Shown in pieces: positions 37,204-46,770 of a stretch of DNA of 60,625 bases. Positions within the stretch are counted from its first letter, which is position 1. Every line of letters starts with the position of its first letter. The position numbers and the translations under genes were made by a program. The notes under the pieces were generated by a model. The model was not told the origin of the DNA. It searched no databases and was given only the letters and a program-made list of their open reading frames with translations. Source of the stretch: Thiorhodospira sibirica ATCC 700588 (GTDB taxonomy: Bacteria > Pseudomonadota > Gammaproteobacteria > Ectothiorhodospirales > Ectothiorhodospiraceae); NCBI RefSeq assembly GCF_000227725.2, contig NZ_MU255056.1, positions 859,312 through 919,936 of the forward strand, in the 5' to 3' direction.

Positions 37204-37737
37204 ATGGAGACGACTCCCCGTCTTAATGAAATGCTTGCGGCCCATCACCAGGGACGCGCCGATGTGGTGAATGTCGATCTGCCCACGGTGAAGCTGGTGA
37301 TTTTTTTGCTTGAAGACGACTGGTTCGCCTTTTATGGCGAACAGATCAAGGAAATTCTCGCGCATAGCACGGTCTTTTTCCTGCCCGGCTGCCCGCCCAG
37401 CCTTGAAGGCGTGATTAACGTGCGCGGGGATATCGAGTCCGTGCTCAATCTGCGCAGCCTATGGGGCTATCCGCCGACCCCGCAGCCCAAGGCATCACGC
37501 ATCCTGCTCGCCCAAGGGGAACAGATCCGCAGCGGGATTCGCGTAGATCGTGTGGAAGAAGTCACAGATATCATCGAAAACAGCATCCAGGCCCCGCCGC
37601 ACGCCGCCCCCGAACACTTGCGCCCGCTGCTTTTAGGGCAATTCAGCATGGGATCACAGGTGGTCAGCCTGCTGGATGTGGATCGTCTGTTTGCCCAAAA
37701 CCTGGCCACGCCTGAACCCGCACATGGACGCGTATGA
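37204..37737 (+). CDS. CheW-like adaptor
   Basis: 177 residues with a CheW fold: VIFLLEDDWFAFYGEQIKEIL, PPSLEGVINVRGDIESVL and RIRVDR-type strands followed by LLDVDRLF. The ATG follows the GGDEF gene stop by two bases. CheW couples receptors to CheA; here no CheA is present, so it may tether the Hpt-GGDEF protein instead. Overlaps the next CheW-like frame by 14 bases. Confidence 0.8.
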   Translation: METTPRLNEMLAAHHQGRADVVNVDLPTVKLVIFLLEDDWFAFYGEQIKEILAHSTVFFLPGCPPSLEGVINVRGDIESVLNLRSLWGYPPTPQPKASRILLAQGEQIRSGIRVDRVEEVTDIIENSIQAPPHAAPEHLRPLLLGQFSMGSQVVSLLDVDRLFAQNLATPEPAHGRV

Positions 37738-38158
37738 TGAGCACCAGGACGCACTGCTGTTGTGGGTGGTGCGTTTTCAGGCCGGCACCTTTTCCTGCGC
37801 CGTGGAAGCCTGTCATGTGAAGGCATTGCACACCAGCATCCCCGAGAGTCAGCCGATTGAGGCGCTGTTGGGTCTGCCGCCCGCGCCATCCGGCGCCTGC
37901 CGACGCACCCTGCTGATCGGCCAGAACACACCGCCTTATGCGCTTGAAGTCAGCGAACCGGTGATACTGGAAAGCCTCTGCGTGCAACAGCTTAGACCTT
38001 TGCCCGCCCTGATCACACGGCATACGCAAATCAGGGCGCTCCAGGGACTGGCGCTGGATGAAAGCGCTGCCCCCTGCCTGCTGCTGGATCTTCAGGCCCT
38101 GACGCTGCACGATGCTACCCACGATATGCCACCACACCTAAACCAGATAAAGCCCTGA
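37724..38158 (+). CDS. Second, divergent CheW-like protein
   Basis: From the ATG at 37724 it is 144 residues: LLLWVVRFQAGTFSCAVEAC opens with a CheW-like strand pair, and LLLDLQALTL ends it. Several core CheW residues differ, so it may be a dedicated adaptor as in Wsp systems, which also have two CheW proteins. It overlaps the first CheW by 14 bases, and the MCP starts five bases after it. Confidence 0.65.
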   Translation: MDAYDEHQDALLLWVVRFQAGTFSCAVEACHVKALHTSIPESQPIEALLGLPPAPSGACRRTLLIGQNTPPYALEVSEPVILESLCVQQLRPLPALITRHTQIRALQGLALDESAAPCLLLDLQALTLHDATHDMPPHLNQIKP

Positions 38159-38162
38159 GCTC

Positions 38163-39995
38163 ATGACAGTCACCCAAAACACCCTCGGCGTTCGCATTCT
38201 CTCGGTCAAGTCTTTGTTTGTGGCCTTGGCCTTGGCGTGGAGCATCCTTGCCATCATTCTGCTGGCTTCGCTCAGTCAACTCGCACAGACGCAGGCGCAG
38301 CTCAACAAGGTCTACGAAAACCGCTATCTGTCCTACCTGTTGGCCAATGAACTGCGCCAAAGCTCCGATGATCTGACCCGCTTTGCCCGCACCTACGTGG
38401 TCACCGGCGACCCGCGCTATGAGCAGATGTATCACCAGGTGCTGGCGATTCGCAATGGCACCGCCCCCCGCCCGCAAAACTACGAGCGTATTTACTGGGA
38501 TTTCGTGGCCGCCGGGATGGAAGTGCCAGACGCCGATGGTCCGATGGTGCCTTTGCAAAGCCTGATGCGTCGTGCCGGTTTTAGCGCTGCCGAATTTGCC
38601 AAGTTGCGTGAGGCGGAAAACAACTCCAATGCCTTGGTCAATACCGAAGAGATTGCCATGCATGCCATCAAGGGCTTATACGATGATGGCCAGGGTCGAT
38701 TTATTGTTGAAGGCAAGCCCAACCCGGAATTTGCACGGCAGTTGTTGCATGATGAAAATTATCATCTCTTTAAGGCGCAGATCATGCAGCCGGTGGATAA
38801 GTTTTTTGCCCTGCTGGATGCACGCACTTCAGAGGAGGTAAAAACGGCCCAGGCCTTGACCAGCACCGCCCATCACATCGTCATCGGCATGGTGCTTTTT
38901 TCCCTGGTGACGCTGATGGGCTCGCTGTTTTTGGTCTATCGCATGATTCAACGCCAGCTCGGCGGCGAACCCCACTATGCCCAAGAGGTGGTCGAGCAGA
39001 TTGCACACGGTGATTTTCGCTACCGCATTGTCCTTCAGTCACACCACGAAGGCAGCCTGCTTGCCGCGATGGAACACATGCAAATGCGCTTTGTGCAGAT
39101 GATCGGGCGGGTGATGGAAAATGCCAACCAGCTCACCATCAGTGCCGAAAAACTCGCCACCACCGCCGGTCTGATGGCGCGCAATACCCACGAACAGCAA
39201 AGCGCCAAACAATCCATGGCTGCCGCAGTTGAACAGATGTCCTCATCGGTGGCCGAAATCACCTCCACCATGGAAGAACTGTCCACCTCCTCCACCGAAA
39301 TTGCGGATCACTCGCGGGCGGTGGTCGATGTTGCCAACCACACCCTGGCCAGCAGCCGCAAAGGCTCTGAGGCCATGCAAGCCCTGCAGCGCAGCATCGA
39401 AGACATCAGCGCCGATAATCAGCGCGGCCTGGAAGAAATCACGCAGCTCAGCGCCCAATCCAAACAGATCAGCAAGGTGATGGACTTCATTACCACCGTC
39501 GCCGACCAAACCAAACTGATTGCCTTTAATGCCGCGCTGGAAGCCTCCAGTGCAGGCGAGGCGGGTAAGCGGTTTTCCGTGGTGGCGGTGGAAATCCGCC
39601 GTCTGGCCGATAGCGTGACCGATTCCACCCGGGAAATCGAAAGCAAGGTACAGGAAATCCAAAGCGCCATCAGCCGCCTCACCATCGCCTCGGAAAAAGG
39701 CGTTGCCACCATCAACACCAGCCGCGACATCAGCGAAAATACCGCCCGTATCCTGGATGATCTGGTCCATGCCGCCGGACGCACCAGCAGCGCCGCGCAG
39801 CAAATCTCTTTATCCACGCAACAGCAAAAAACCGCGAGCAATCAAGTCGTTGTTGCCCTGCGTGAAATATCCACCGCCAGCAGCCGCAACGCCAACTCGG
39901 TCAAACAGATCTCTGATATCAGTGTCGAACTGGTGGCGATGTCCACCACCCTGCGCGAATTGATGCAGCAATTTAAACTGCCCAAACAAAACTAA
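38163..39995 (+). CDS. Methyl-accepting chemotaxis protein
   Basis: 610 residues. A first membrane helix at about 17-38, a sensor domain of some 200 residues (DLTRFARTYVVTGDPRYEQM is typical of one sensory family), a second membrane helix at about 238-260, a HAMP-like linker, and a cytoplasmic signalling domain with the hairpin tip KLIAFNAALEASSAGEAGKR. Glutamine/glutamate pairs flank the tip. It ends the signalling cluster. The ligand is unknown. Confidence 0.88.
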   Translation: MTVTQNTLGVRILSVKSLFVALALAWSILAIILLASLSQLAQTQAQLNKVYENRYLSYLLANELRQSSDDLTRFARTYVVTGDPRYEQMYHQVLAIRNGTAPRPQNYERIYWDFVAAGMEVPDADGPMVPLQSLMRRAGFSAAEFAKLREAENNSNALVNTEEIAMHAIKGLYDDGQGRFIVEGKPNPEFARQLLHDENYHLFKAQIMQPVDKFFALLDARTSEEVKTAQALTSTAHHIVIGMVLFSLVTLMGSLFLVYRMIQRQLGGEPHYAQEVVEQIAHGDFRYRIVLQSHHEGSLLAAMEHMQMRFVQMIGRVMENANQLTISAEKLATTAGLMARNTHEQQSAKQSMAAAVEQMSSSVAEITSTMEELSTSSTEIADHSRAVVDVANHTLASSRKGSEAMQALQRSIEDISADNQRGLEEITQLSAQSKQISKVMDFITTVADQTKLIAFNAALEASSAGEAGKRFSVVAVEIRRLADSVTDSTREIESKVQEIQSAISRLTIASEKGVATINTSRDISENTARILDDLVHAAGRTSSAAQQISLSTQQQKTASNQVVVALREISTASSRNANSVKQISDISVELVAMSTTLRELMQQFKLPKQN

Positions 39996-40071
39996 AAACG
40001 CATCACAGACGCCTCATGCGCCTAAAAACCCCGCCGACATCAGGACAACGGCAGATTTGGCATGGCTATAC

Positions 40072-40100
40072 TTGATCTGTGTAGGGGTATGCGCTTATCA
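40072..40100 (+). promoter_or_regulatory. Promoter of the tRNA-Gly gene
   Basis: TTGATC (40072-40077) and TTATCA (40095-40100) are 17 bases apart, with the tRNA starting 15 bases after the -10 box. Confidence 0.6.
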
Positions 40101-40114
40101 TGATCGCCTCGTCT

Positions 40115-40188
40115 GCGGGTGTAGTTCAATGGTAGAACCTCAGCTTCCCAAGCTGATGGCGTGGGTTCGATTCCCATCACCCGCTCCA
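40115..40188 (+). tRNA. tRNA-Gly (CCC)
   Basis: 74 bases with encoded CCA. Acceptor GCGGGTG pairs with CACCCGC; D arm GTTC/GAAC; anticodon stem TCAGC/GCTGA with loop TTCCCAA, giving anticodon CCC (40147-40149); T arm with the TTCGATT loop. A minus-strand reading frame across it (MERVMGIEPTPSAWEAE) is the usual spurious antisense product of such tRNA genes. Confidence 0.95.
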
Positions 40189-40419
40189 TCCTCGGTATAT
40201 GTGCTGTCATTTTCGGCTGTTTCTTCCCACCGTATCCCTTCATCGGCGTGATTGGCGCAAGCCTTCGCGAGTATCTGGCAAACAGGATGGCAGGCATTCC
40301 ACGGCGGTGCTAAAATGGCCTGCATTCAGATAAACCCACGATTTATCAGGCTGCAGACCAAGGCCTGTGCGGTCAACCAACCCCTTCATTCACCACATCG
40401 CGTGTAGATCCAGAGCATC

Positions 40420-42300
40420 ATGCTGCAAAAAATCAGAGATAAAGCCACTGGCTGGTTTGCCTATATCATCATCATCCTGATCGCCATTCCCTTTGCCCTG
40501 TGGGGCTTAAATGAGTATTTCGGCGGGGCGGGGTCGTTGGTGGCGGCCGAGATCAATGGCACGGAAATCCCGGTACGGGCCTATCAACAGGAGTTTCAGC
40601 AACAACGGCGCCAGCTGGCGGAGATGTTTGGCGGGCGGATTCCGGCGGGGCTGATTGATGATCAGCAGTTGCGGGATAATGCCTTGCAAACCCTGATCCG
40701 CCGCGAGTTACTGGCACAGCTTGCGCAGGAGCGCGGCTATGGGGTCAGTCCGCGTCTGGTGGCTGAGGAAATCCGCGCCATGGAGTTTTTCCATGAAAAC
40801 GGTCAGTTTGACAGCGCCCGTTATCAGCGGGTGTTGGCCGAGCAGCGTCTGAACAAGGCACAGTTTGAGGCGGATGTGCGTTATTCGCTGCTGCTTTTGC
40901 AGGTTGAGCAATCCTTGGGTTATGCCGCCTTTTTAACCTCGGCAGATTTGCAAGAATATGCGCGCTTGCGTGAGCAGACGCGACGGGTGAGTTATCACAC
41001 CATTGCGGCAGCGCAGTTTGCCCAACAGGTGCAGATTGATGAGGCTGACATCGAGCGCCATTATCAGCAGCATGGGCAGCGGTTTTTGCGCCCCGAGCGG
41101 CTGCGTCTGGCCTATCTGATGCTAGCCCCGCAAGACCTGGAGGCACATAGCGAGGTCACTGAAGAGGATTTGCGCCGCTATTACGAGCAGCATACTGACC
41201 GCTTCGCCAGTCCCGAGGAGCGGCGTATCCGCCATATCGTGCTCAGTGCCCAGGCTGACGATGCGCAGGCGCAGATTCAGGCCGTCCGCGCCCGGATTGA
41301 GGCGGGTGAATCCTTTGCCGAGGTGGCGCAGGCCGTGTCACAAGACCCGGTGTCTGCGTCTCGCGGCGGTGATCTGGGCTTTTTAGCGCGGGGCGATATG
41401 GACCCGGCCCTGGATGTGGTGTCGTTTACCCTGCCCCAAGGGGTCATCAGCCAGCCGGTGCAAATTGGCAATACCTGGCAGTTGATTGAGGTCACAGAAA
41501 TTCGTGCGCCGCAACGTGAGCCGCTGGAAGCCGTGCGCGATGAGATCATGACCGATCTGCGTTCGCGTCAGGTGGAAAGCCGGTATATTGAGCTGACCGA
41601 GCGGCTGTTAACGGAAAGCTTTGAGCAGCCCTTGAGCCTGGAACCGGCCGCTGATGCCACGGGGCTGGAGATTGCCTATACCGACTGGATGACGGCCCAG
41701 GGTGGTGAGGATGAATTGGCGACATATCCCGAGATTCGCCGGGCGGCCTTTAGTGCTGAGGTTTTGCAATACCAGCGCAACAGCGATCTGATTGATTTGC
41801 CTGATGGGCGCTCGGTGGTGCTGCGCGTGCATGAACATCAGCCCAGTGCGCCCAGACCACTGGCGGAGGTGCAAGACGAGATTCGCGCCCAACTGGCCGA
41901 TGAAAAAATGAGCGCGCTGGCCCAACAGGCCGCAGATGAGGTTTTACAGGCCATCCGCGCCAGTACGCCCGTCAGCGAAGCCTTTGCCACGGTGCCCGGA
42001 GATGCGGTGTATAGCATCAATATGCGCCGCGATACCCCTGACATTGCCAGCACACTCAAGCAGCGCATCTTTAGCTTGCCGCACCCTGAGACTGAACCAC
42101 AAAGCGATGTGGTCACGCTGAATAATGGAGATGCGGTGGTGCTGGTGCTTGAGCAGGTCGAAGACGGACAGGTAGACAGTGCTGCGCTGGCGCGTTATCG
42201 CAACCAGCTGCAAAATGTGTACGCCAATCTGGAGGCTGAGGCGGTGCTCGAAAGCCTGGAACAACGCGCAAAAATCCAGATTTACCGTGAAAATCTCTGA
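40420..42300 (+). CDS. ppiD: Periplasmic folding chaperone/peptidyl-prolyl isomerase PpiD
   Basis: 626 residues, anchored by one N-terminal helix (AYIIIILIAIPFALWGLN) with a long periplasmic part. A SurA-like N-terminal domain is followed by a parvulin domain at about 265-360 (RRIRHIVLSAQADDAQAQIQ, then ESFAEVAQAVSQDPVSASRGG). PpiD helps fold outer membrane and secreted proteins at the SecYEG exit. The ATG at 40420 is preferred. It stands alone between the tRNA and rnd. Confidence 0.92.
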   Translation: MLQKIRDKATGWFAYIIIILIAIPFALWGLNEYFGGAGSLVAAEINGTEIPVRAYQQEFQQQRRQLAEMFGGRIPAGLIDDQQLRDNALQTLIRRELLAQLAQERGYGVSPRLVAEEIRAMEFFHENGQFDSARYQRVLAEQRLNKAQFEADVRYSLLLLQVEQSLGYAAFLTSADLQEYARLREQTRRVSYHTIAAAQFAQQVQIDEADIERHYQQHGQRFLRPERLRLAYLMLAPQDLEAHSEVTEEDLRRYYEQHTDRFASPEERRIRHIVLSAQADDAQAQIQAVRARIEAGESFAEVAQAVSQDPVSASRGGDLGFLARGDMDPALDVVSFTLPQGVISQPVQIGNTWQLIEVTEIRAPQREPLEAVRDEIMTDLRSRQVESRYIELTERLLTESFEQPLSLEPAADATGLEIAYTDWMTAQGGEDELATYPEIRRAAFSAEVLQYQRNSDLIDLPDGRSVVLRVHEHQPSAPRPLAEVQDEIRAQLADEKMSALAQQAADEVLQAIRASTPVSEAFATVPGDAVYSINMRRDTPDIASTLKQRIFSLPHPETEPQSDVVTLNNGDAVVLVLEQVEDGQVDSAALARYRNQLQNVYANLEAEAVLESLEQRAKIQIYRENL

Positions 42301-42453
42301 TTTTTGCCTGCAATGCCTTCCGTATCCCGCACTGACATGGAGAGGATGGTGCGGGATACGCCCTGTCAATCCCTAAACACCCAGACGTAGCCGCGATACA
42401 CGCCAGCGCTTCGATGCGCCTGCCAACCGACAACCCAGGAATCCACGCCATTT

Positions 42454-43629
42454 ATGGAACATGCTGAATTGATTGACAGCGCCGAGGCGCTTGAGGCCCT
42501 GTGCGCCCATCTGCAACAGCAACGCTGGTTTGCCCTGGACACCGAATTCGTCCGCGAAAAGACCTACTACCCCAAACTGTGTCTGATTCAGGTGGCAACC
42601 GCGCAACAGGTGGCCTGCATTGATCCCCTGCATATCAGCGATTTATCGCCGTTTCTGGCCTGTCTGCATAATCCTGCCATCACCAAGGTCTTGCATGCGG
42701 CAAGCCAGGATTTAGAGCTGTTTTATTGCCTGGATGGCCGGGTTCCGGCACCCATTTTTGATACCCAGCTGGCCGGGGCCTTGCTCGGCTATGGCGATCA
42801 AGCGGGGTATGCCAAACTGGTGAGCGCGATGTTAGGGGTTGAGCTGGACAAGGATATGACCCGTACTGATTGGTCACAGCGTCCCCTGAGCGCGGCGCAA
42901 CTGCGCTATGCCGAAGATGATGTGCGCTATCTGGCGCAGCTGTATCCCTTAATGCATACACAGCTGAGTGAAACCCGGCGTCTGGAGTGGCTGGCCAGTG
43001 ATTTTGCGGCACTCTCCGAGGCACGCCACTATGAATCACAACCGGCGAAGGCCTGGAAGCGCATCAAGGGGCATCAAACCCTGCGCGGCCCACAACTGGC
43101 GGTGCTGGCCAGCCTGGCCAGCTGGCGGGAAAGCGAGGCGATGCGCGCCAACCGCCCCCGGCGCTGGATCATTGCCGATGATCCTTTGCTGGACATGGCG
43201 CGCCAGCAGCCCAACACCGCTGAAAAACTGGCGCGCATCCGGGGAGTGAATGAAGGCAGCCTGCGCCGCTATGAAGGGGCTTTGTTAAATGCCATTGCCC
43301 AGGGCAAACAACTCCCCCAGGAACAATGGCCGCAGCTTAGCCTGCGCACTCGCCTGGAACCCCCGCAAGAGGCCCTGGTAGAGGTGGCGATGGGCTTGCT
43401 CAAACATCAGGCACATCTGCATCAAATCAGCCCGCTGGCCATTGGCGGTCGTCATGAGCTGGAACTGATGATACAAGGCGAGACAGAGACTGCGCTGGAT
43501 CAAGGCTGGCGGGCGCGCCTGGTCGGCGGTGTGATTCGTCAATGGCTGGCCGGAGAGCTCAGCCTGCAGGTCAGTCAGGACGCACTGATACTGCAACCGC
43601 TGGCGCAGCAGACGATCCAAAAGGCTTAA
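42454..43629 (+). CDS. rnd: Ribonuclease D
   Basis: 3'-5' exoribonuclease acting on tRNA precursors. 391 residues. DEDD motifs are present: LDTEFVRE, then ASQDLELFY, then YAEDDVRYLAQLYP. Two HRDC domains follow (WRESEAMRANRPRRWIIADD is the first). ATG at 42454. Together with rph in this window it covers two tRNA-end nucleases. Confidence 0.93.
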   Translation: MEHAELIDSAEALEALCAHLQQQRWFALDTEFVREKTYYPKLCLIQVATAQQVACIDPLHISDLSPFLACLHNPAITKVLHAASQDLELFYCLDGRVPAPIFDTQLAGALLGYGDQAGYAKLVSAMLGVELDKDMTRTDWSQRPLSAAQLRYAEDDVRYLAQLYPLMHTQLSETRRLEWLASDFAALSEARHYESQPAKAWKRIKGHQTLRGPQLAVLASLASWRESEAMRANRPRRWIIADDPLLDMARQQPNTAEKLARIRGVNEGSLRRYEGALLNAIAQGKQLPQEQWPQLSLRTRLEPPQEALVEVAMGLLKHQAHLHQISPLAIGGRHELELMIQGETETALDQGWRARLVGGVIRQWLAGELSLQVSQDALILQPLAQQTIQKA

Positions 43630-43690
43630 GCCATTTTCTTAACCCCGCGACCCGATTATCTTAATCGCATGTTACCGCAGGATTTTGCTC

Positions 43691-44056
43691 ATGCCTTTGT
43701 TACCCACGCGCCGCGCATCTCAGCGCGAACTCATTAAAATCCATAACAGTCTGAGCGTCGAACAACAGCAAACGCTGTTAAGCTTTGCAAAATTTTTGAG
43801 CACTCAGCCGCCAGAACCGGTCAAACGCATCATCCCGGCGCCGCAAGCTATCCCGCGACCGGCGGAGGAATCGGTGGTACAGGCGATGAAACGCCTCTCG
43901 GCCACCTATTTCATGCTCGACAAGGCCCCCCTGCTTAACGAGACCTCGGCCCTGATGGCCCAACACCTGATTCAGGGACGCGACCGGGTTGAGGTCATCG
44001 ACGAACTGGAGGTCATTTTTAAAACCCACTATCAGCGTTTAGTTGAGGACGCTTAA
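43691..44056 (+). CDS. Small conserved-looking protein of unknown function, coupled to perM
   Basis: From the ATG at 43691 (CAGGA upstream) it is 121 residues and predicted mostly helical: REL-type helix SQRELIKIHNSLSVEQQQTL, a Pro-rich linker, then ESVVQAMKRLSATYFML and VEVIDELEVIFKTHYQRL. It ends TAATGG, overlapping the perM start by one base, so the two are translationally coupled and may act together. No family is recognised. Confidence 0.6.
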   Translation: MPLLPTRRASQRELIKIHNSLSVEQQQTLLSFAKFLSTQPPEPVKRIIPAPQAIPRPAEESVVQAMKRLSATYFMLDKAPLLNETSALMAQHLIQGRDRVEVIDELEVIFKTHYQRLVEDA

Positions 44057-45135
44057 TGGTTCGCCTGTTACGTAATTGGTATGAGCGCCACTTCACTGAC
44101 CCGCAGGTCGTGATTCTGGCCTTGTTGCTAATCTTTGGTTTTACCGTGATCATCTTTGCCGGCAAGATTCTTGCTCCTTTGCTGGCGGCGCTGATCATCG
44201 CCTATCTGTTGGAAGACCCGGTACAACGGCTGCAACGCTTTCGTGTGCCGCGCCTGGTGGCGGTGCTGGTGGTGTTTTTGCTCTTTTTCACCATCTCGGT
44301 AATGGCGCTGGTATTGCTCTTGCCGCTGATCACCCAGCAGATCACCCAGCTGGTGCGCGAATTACCGCTGATGATTGCCCAGGGGCAACAGGTCTTGCTG
44401 CAACTGCCGGAACATTACCCGCAGTTTTTCTCCGAGGAACAGGTGCGTGAGCTGATGGGGGCGATTCGTGCCGAGGCGGCCTTGCTGGGGCAGCGGGTGG
44501 TGTCACTCTCGCTGTCTTCGGTGGTGCATATCGTCAGCTTTATCGTCTATATCATCATCGTCCCGTTGATGGTGTTTTTCCTGCTCAAGGACAAAGAGTC
44601 CATCCTCGCCTGGATGCTTAGCTTTATGCCCAAAGACCGCCTGCTGGCCGATCAGGTATGGGCCGAGGTGAATATGAAAATCGGCAGCTATGTGCGCGGC
44701 AAATTCATTGAAATCCTCATTGTTTGGGCGGTCACCTTCATCACCTTTGCCTTCTTTGGGCTGAATTACGCCATGTTGCTGTCCTTTCTGGTCGGTATCT
44801 CGGTGATTATTCCCTACATTGGCGCGGCGGTGGTTACGCTGCCAGTGGCATTGGTGGCCTATTTTCAATGGGGCATCGGCAGTGAATTTGTCTATCTGCT
44901 GGTTGCCTATGCGGTGATTCAATTCCTCGATGGCAACGTGCTTGTGCCACTCTTGTTTTCCGAGGTCGTCAACCTGCATCCGGTGGCGATTCTCGCGGCG
45001 GTGATTGTATTTGGCGGAATCTGGGGATTATGGGGCGTCTTTTTCGCAATCCCCTTGGCGACCCTGATTCAGGCGGTGATCCGCTCCTGGCCGCGTGAGG
45101 ACAAACTGCGCGATGGGTACAGCAAGTCAGCATAA
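44056..45135 (+). CDS. perM: AI-2E/PerM-family membrane transporter
   Basis: 359 residues with about eight hydrophobic segments; the family signatures are the N-terminal ILAPLLAALIIAYLLEDPVQ and the GPVLLPL-like NVLVPLLFSEVVNLHPVAI near the end. The family includes AI-2 exporters and Na+/H+-linked transporters; the substrate here is unknown. Coupled to the preceding small gene by one-base overlap. Confidence 0.85.
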   Translation: MVRLLRNWYERHFTDPQVVILALLLIFGFTVIIFAGKILAPLLAALIIAYLLEDPVQRLQRFRVPRLVAVLVVFLLFFTISVMALVLLLPLITQQITQLVRELPLMIAQGQQVLLQLPEHYPQFFSEEQVRELMGAIRAEAALLGQRVVSLSLSSVVHIVSFIVYIIIVPLMVFFLLKDKESILAWMLSFMPKDRLLADQVWAEVNMKIGSYVRGKFIEILIVWAVTFITFAFFGLNYAMLLSFLVGISVIIPYIGAAVVTLPVALVAYFQWGIGSEFVYLLVAYAVIQFLDGNVLVPLLFSEVVNLHPVAILAAVIVFGGIWGLWGVFFAIPLATLIQAVIRSWPREDKLRDGYSKSA

Positions 45136-45204
45136 ATCCGCTATCGACGATGTTGCGACAATACGCCAACGCAGAACACACACCCTGTATACGGGAACCA
45201 CGCC

Positions 45205-45846
45205 ATGCCTACCTACAACCGCCTGGAGCAATGCCTAAGTCTCATTGAACAGGGATTGCGCACCCTGTATAGCGACATCCCGGCCTGTCAGCGCCCTAAT
45301 CCGGCAGACAATGCATCCGCAGCGCCGCTATCCGGCCACGAGCGGCGCCAAGCGGTGCGCCTGTTGCGCGTACATCATGCGACAGAAATTGCCAGCCAGG
45401 GGCTGTATCATGGGCAAGCCGTTACCGGGCGCCGGGCGCGGATTCGCCGCAATATGGCGCGCAACCTCCGCGAAGAAGGCGATCACCTGGGCTGGACGCA
45501 GCAGCGCCTGCGCCAGCTGCACGCACGCCCCAGCCTCAGCAACCCGCTGTGGTATGGCAGTGCCTTTATCATCGGCGCATTGAGCGCCAAGGCTGGCGAA
45601 CAATGGAGCCTGGGCTGTATTGAGGCGCATGAGCACCATCTGGAAAAACAGCTCGAACAGCAACTACAACAGCTCCCGGCCAATGACCACGCCAGCCGCG
45701 CCGTGCTCGAACAGATAAAAACCGAGGCTCGCCGCCACGGACAAAGCGCGTGGCAAGCGGGTGCAGCCCCCTTACCCTGGCCGCTGCGCCAGGTGCTTAT
45801 TCCCGCCGCCCGGCGCTTGATGCAGCGCATCGCGTACTGGATATAA
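45205..45846 (+). CDS. coq7: Coq7-like demethoxyubiquinone hydroxylase with an altered iron-ligand motif
   Basis: 213 residues of the diiron DMQ hydroxylase family in ubiquinone synthesis: VHHATEIASQGLYHGQ (ligand Glu61), REEGDHLGWTQ (Glu91, His94), CIEAHEHHLEKQL (Glu143) and IKTEARRHGQSAW (His178). In the last motif the family has E three residues before H; here that position is Ala175 and a Glu is one residue earlier. This may weaken the second iron site, or the helix may shift to use Glu174. Length and other ligands are normal. Confidence 0.8.
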   Translation: MPTYNRLEQCLSLIEQGLRTLYSDIPACQRPNPADNASAAPLSGHERRQAVRLLRVHHATEIASQGLYHGQAVTGRRARIRRNMARNLREEGDHLGWTQQRLRQLHARPSLSNPLWYGSAFIIGALSAKAGEQWSLGCIEAHEHHLEKQLEQQLQQLPANDHASRAVLEQIKTEARRHGQSAWQAGAAPLPWPLRQVLIPAARRLMQRIAYWI

Positions 45847-45885
45847 ACTCACAATAACCACATTTTTTCCATAGGAGTCATCAAC

Positions 45886-46551
45886 ATGGCCAGAGGCATT
45901 AACAAAGTCATCCTCATCGGTCGCCTGGGCGCCGATCCTGAGCTCAAATACATGCCCAGCGGAGGCGCCGTGGTCAACGTCAATCTTGCCACCAGCGAAA
46001 GCTGGCGCGATAAAAACAGCGGTGAACAGCAAGAACGCACCGAATGGCATCGCCTGGTGTTTTATGGCAAGGTGGCCGAAATCACCGCCCAATACGTGCG
46101 CAAAGGCGCACACCTCTACATCGAAGGCCGTCTGCAAACGCGCAAATGGCAAGGCCAGGACGGGCAAGACCGCTACACCACCGAGATCATTGTCAACGAC
46201 ATGCAGATGCTCGACAGCAAAAACGCCGCCACCAGCAGCTTTGATGCACCCACCGCCGCGCCCACACACCCGACAGCACCGACGCATCATGCCCCAGCCC
46301 ACCACCCGCACATGTCCGCCCATGCTGCTCCCGCCTATGGTGGCTATGCAGAACCCCCAGCCTACCCTGCCGCCGCACCAGCCCCGCGCCAGCCCCCCAA
46401 TGCCCCGCTGCAACAACCGGCCTACACCAACGCCCCCTACGGCGGAGGCGCACCCAGCGCCCCAGCCCCCGGCTATCCCCAACAACCGCCGCCATCACCA
46501 CACCAACAACGCCCCGCTGCCGAGGATTTTGACGACGACATCCCGTTTTAG
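45886..46551 (+). CDS. ssb: Single-stranded DNA-binding protein with a long Pro/Ala/His-rich linker
   Basis: 221 residues. The OB-fold (residues 1-110) includes [19 protein letters not shown] and [16 protein letters not shown] low-complexity linker of some 90 residues rich in Pro, Ala and His follows, then the acidic interaction tip DFDDDIPF. The linker is longer than in E. coli Ssb. ATG at 45886 with AGGAG upstream. Followed by a repeat element at 46566. Confidence 0.95.
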   Translation: MARGINKVILIGRLGADPELKYMPSGGAVVNVNLATSESWRDKNSGEQQERTEWHRLVFYGKVAEITAQYVRKGAHLYIEGRLQTRKWQGQDGQDRYTTEIIVNDMQMLDSKNAATSSFDAPTAAPTHPTAPTHHAPAHHPHMSAHAAPAYGGYAEPPAYPAAAPAPRQPPNAPLQQPAYTNAPYGGGAPSAPAPGYPQQPPPSPHQQRPAAEDFDDDIPF

Positions 46552-46565
46552 TCTTGACCTTGCTG

Positions 46566-46622
46566 GGAGCGCCGGGCACCAGCCCGGCATTATGGAACGC
46601 CGCTCACCAGAGCGGCACGAAG
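46566..46622. repeat. Palindromic repeat with both modules, after ssb
   Basis: GGAGCGCCGGGCACCAGCCC (46566-46585) is the stem module, followed by TATGGAACGCCGCTCACC and AGAGCGGCACGAAG (46591-46622). The same combination occurs at 8096 with other stem sequence. It could form the ssb 3' end. Confidence 0.75.
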
Positions 46623-46770
46623 TGGCGGCGGCTTCCCGTCGTCTCTTTTTGTAACGGCATTGCGCTTTCCGTTAAAATAGGCCAACGGAAAGCGATTTAA
46701 GGGTGTTTTGCCTGCAAATACAGGGATTTTGTTATTAACTTATATTCTAACCAACGGAGTCGATGATTCA

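Noticed and set aside
40040-40297. Minus-strand reading frame containing MERVMGIEPTPSAWEAE and similar
   Set aside because: It lies antisense to tRNA-Gly and is the well-known spurious protein produced by such tRNA genes.
46193-46579. Gly/Arg/Trp-rich frame antisense to ssb linker
   Set aside because: Reflects the repetitive Pro/Ala/His codons of ssb read backwards.
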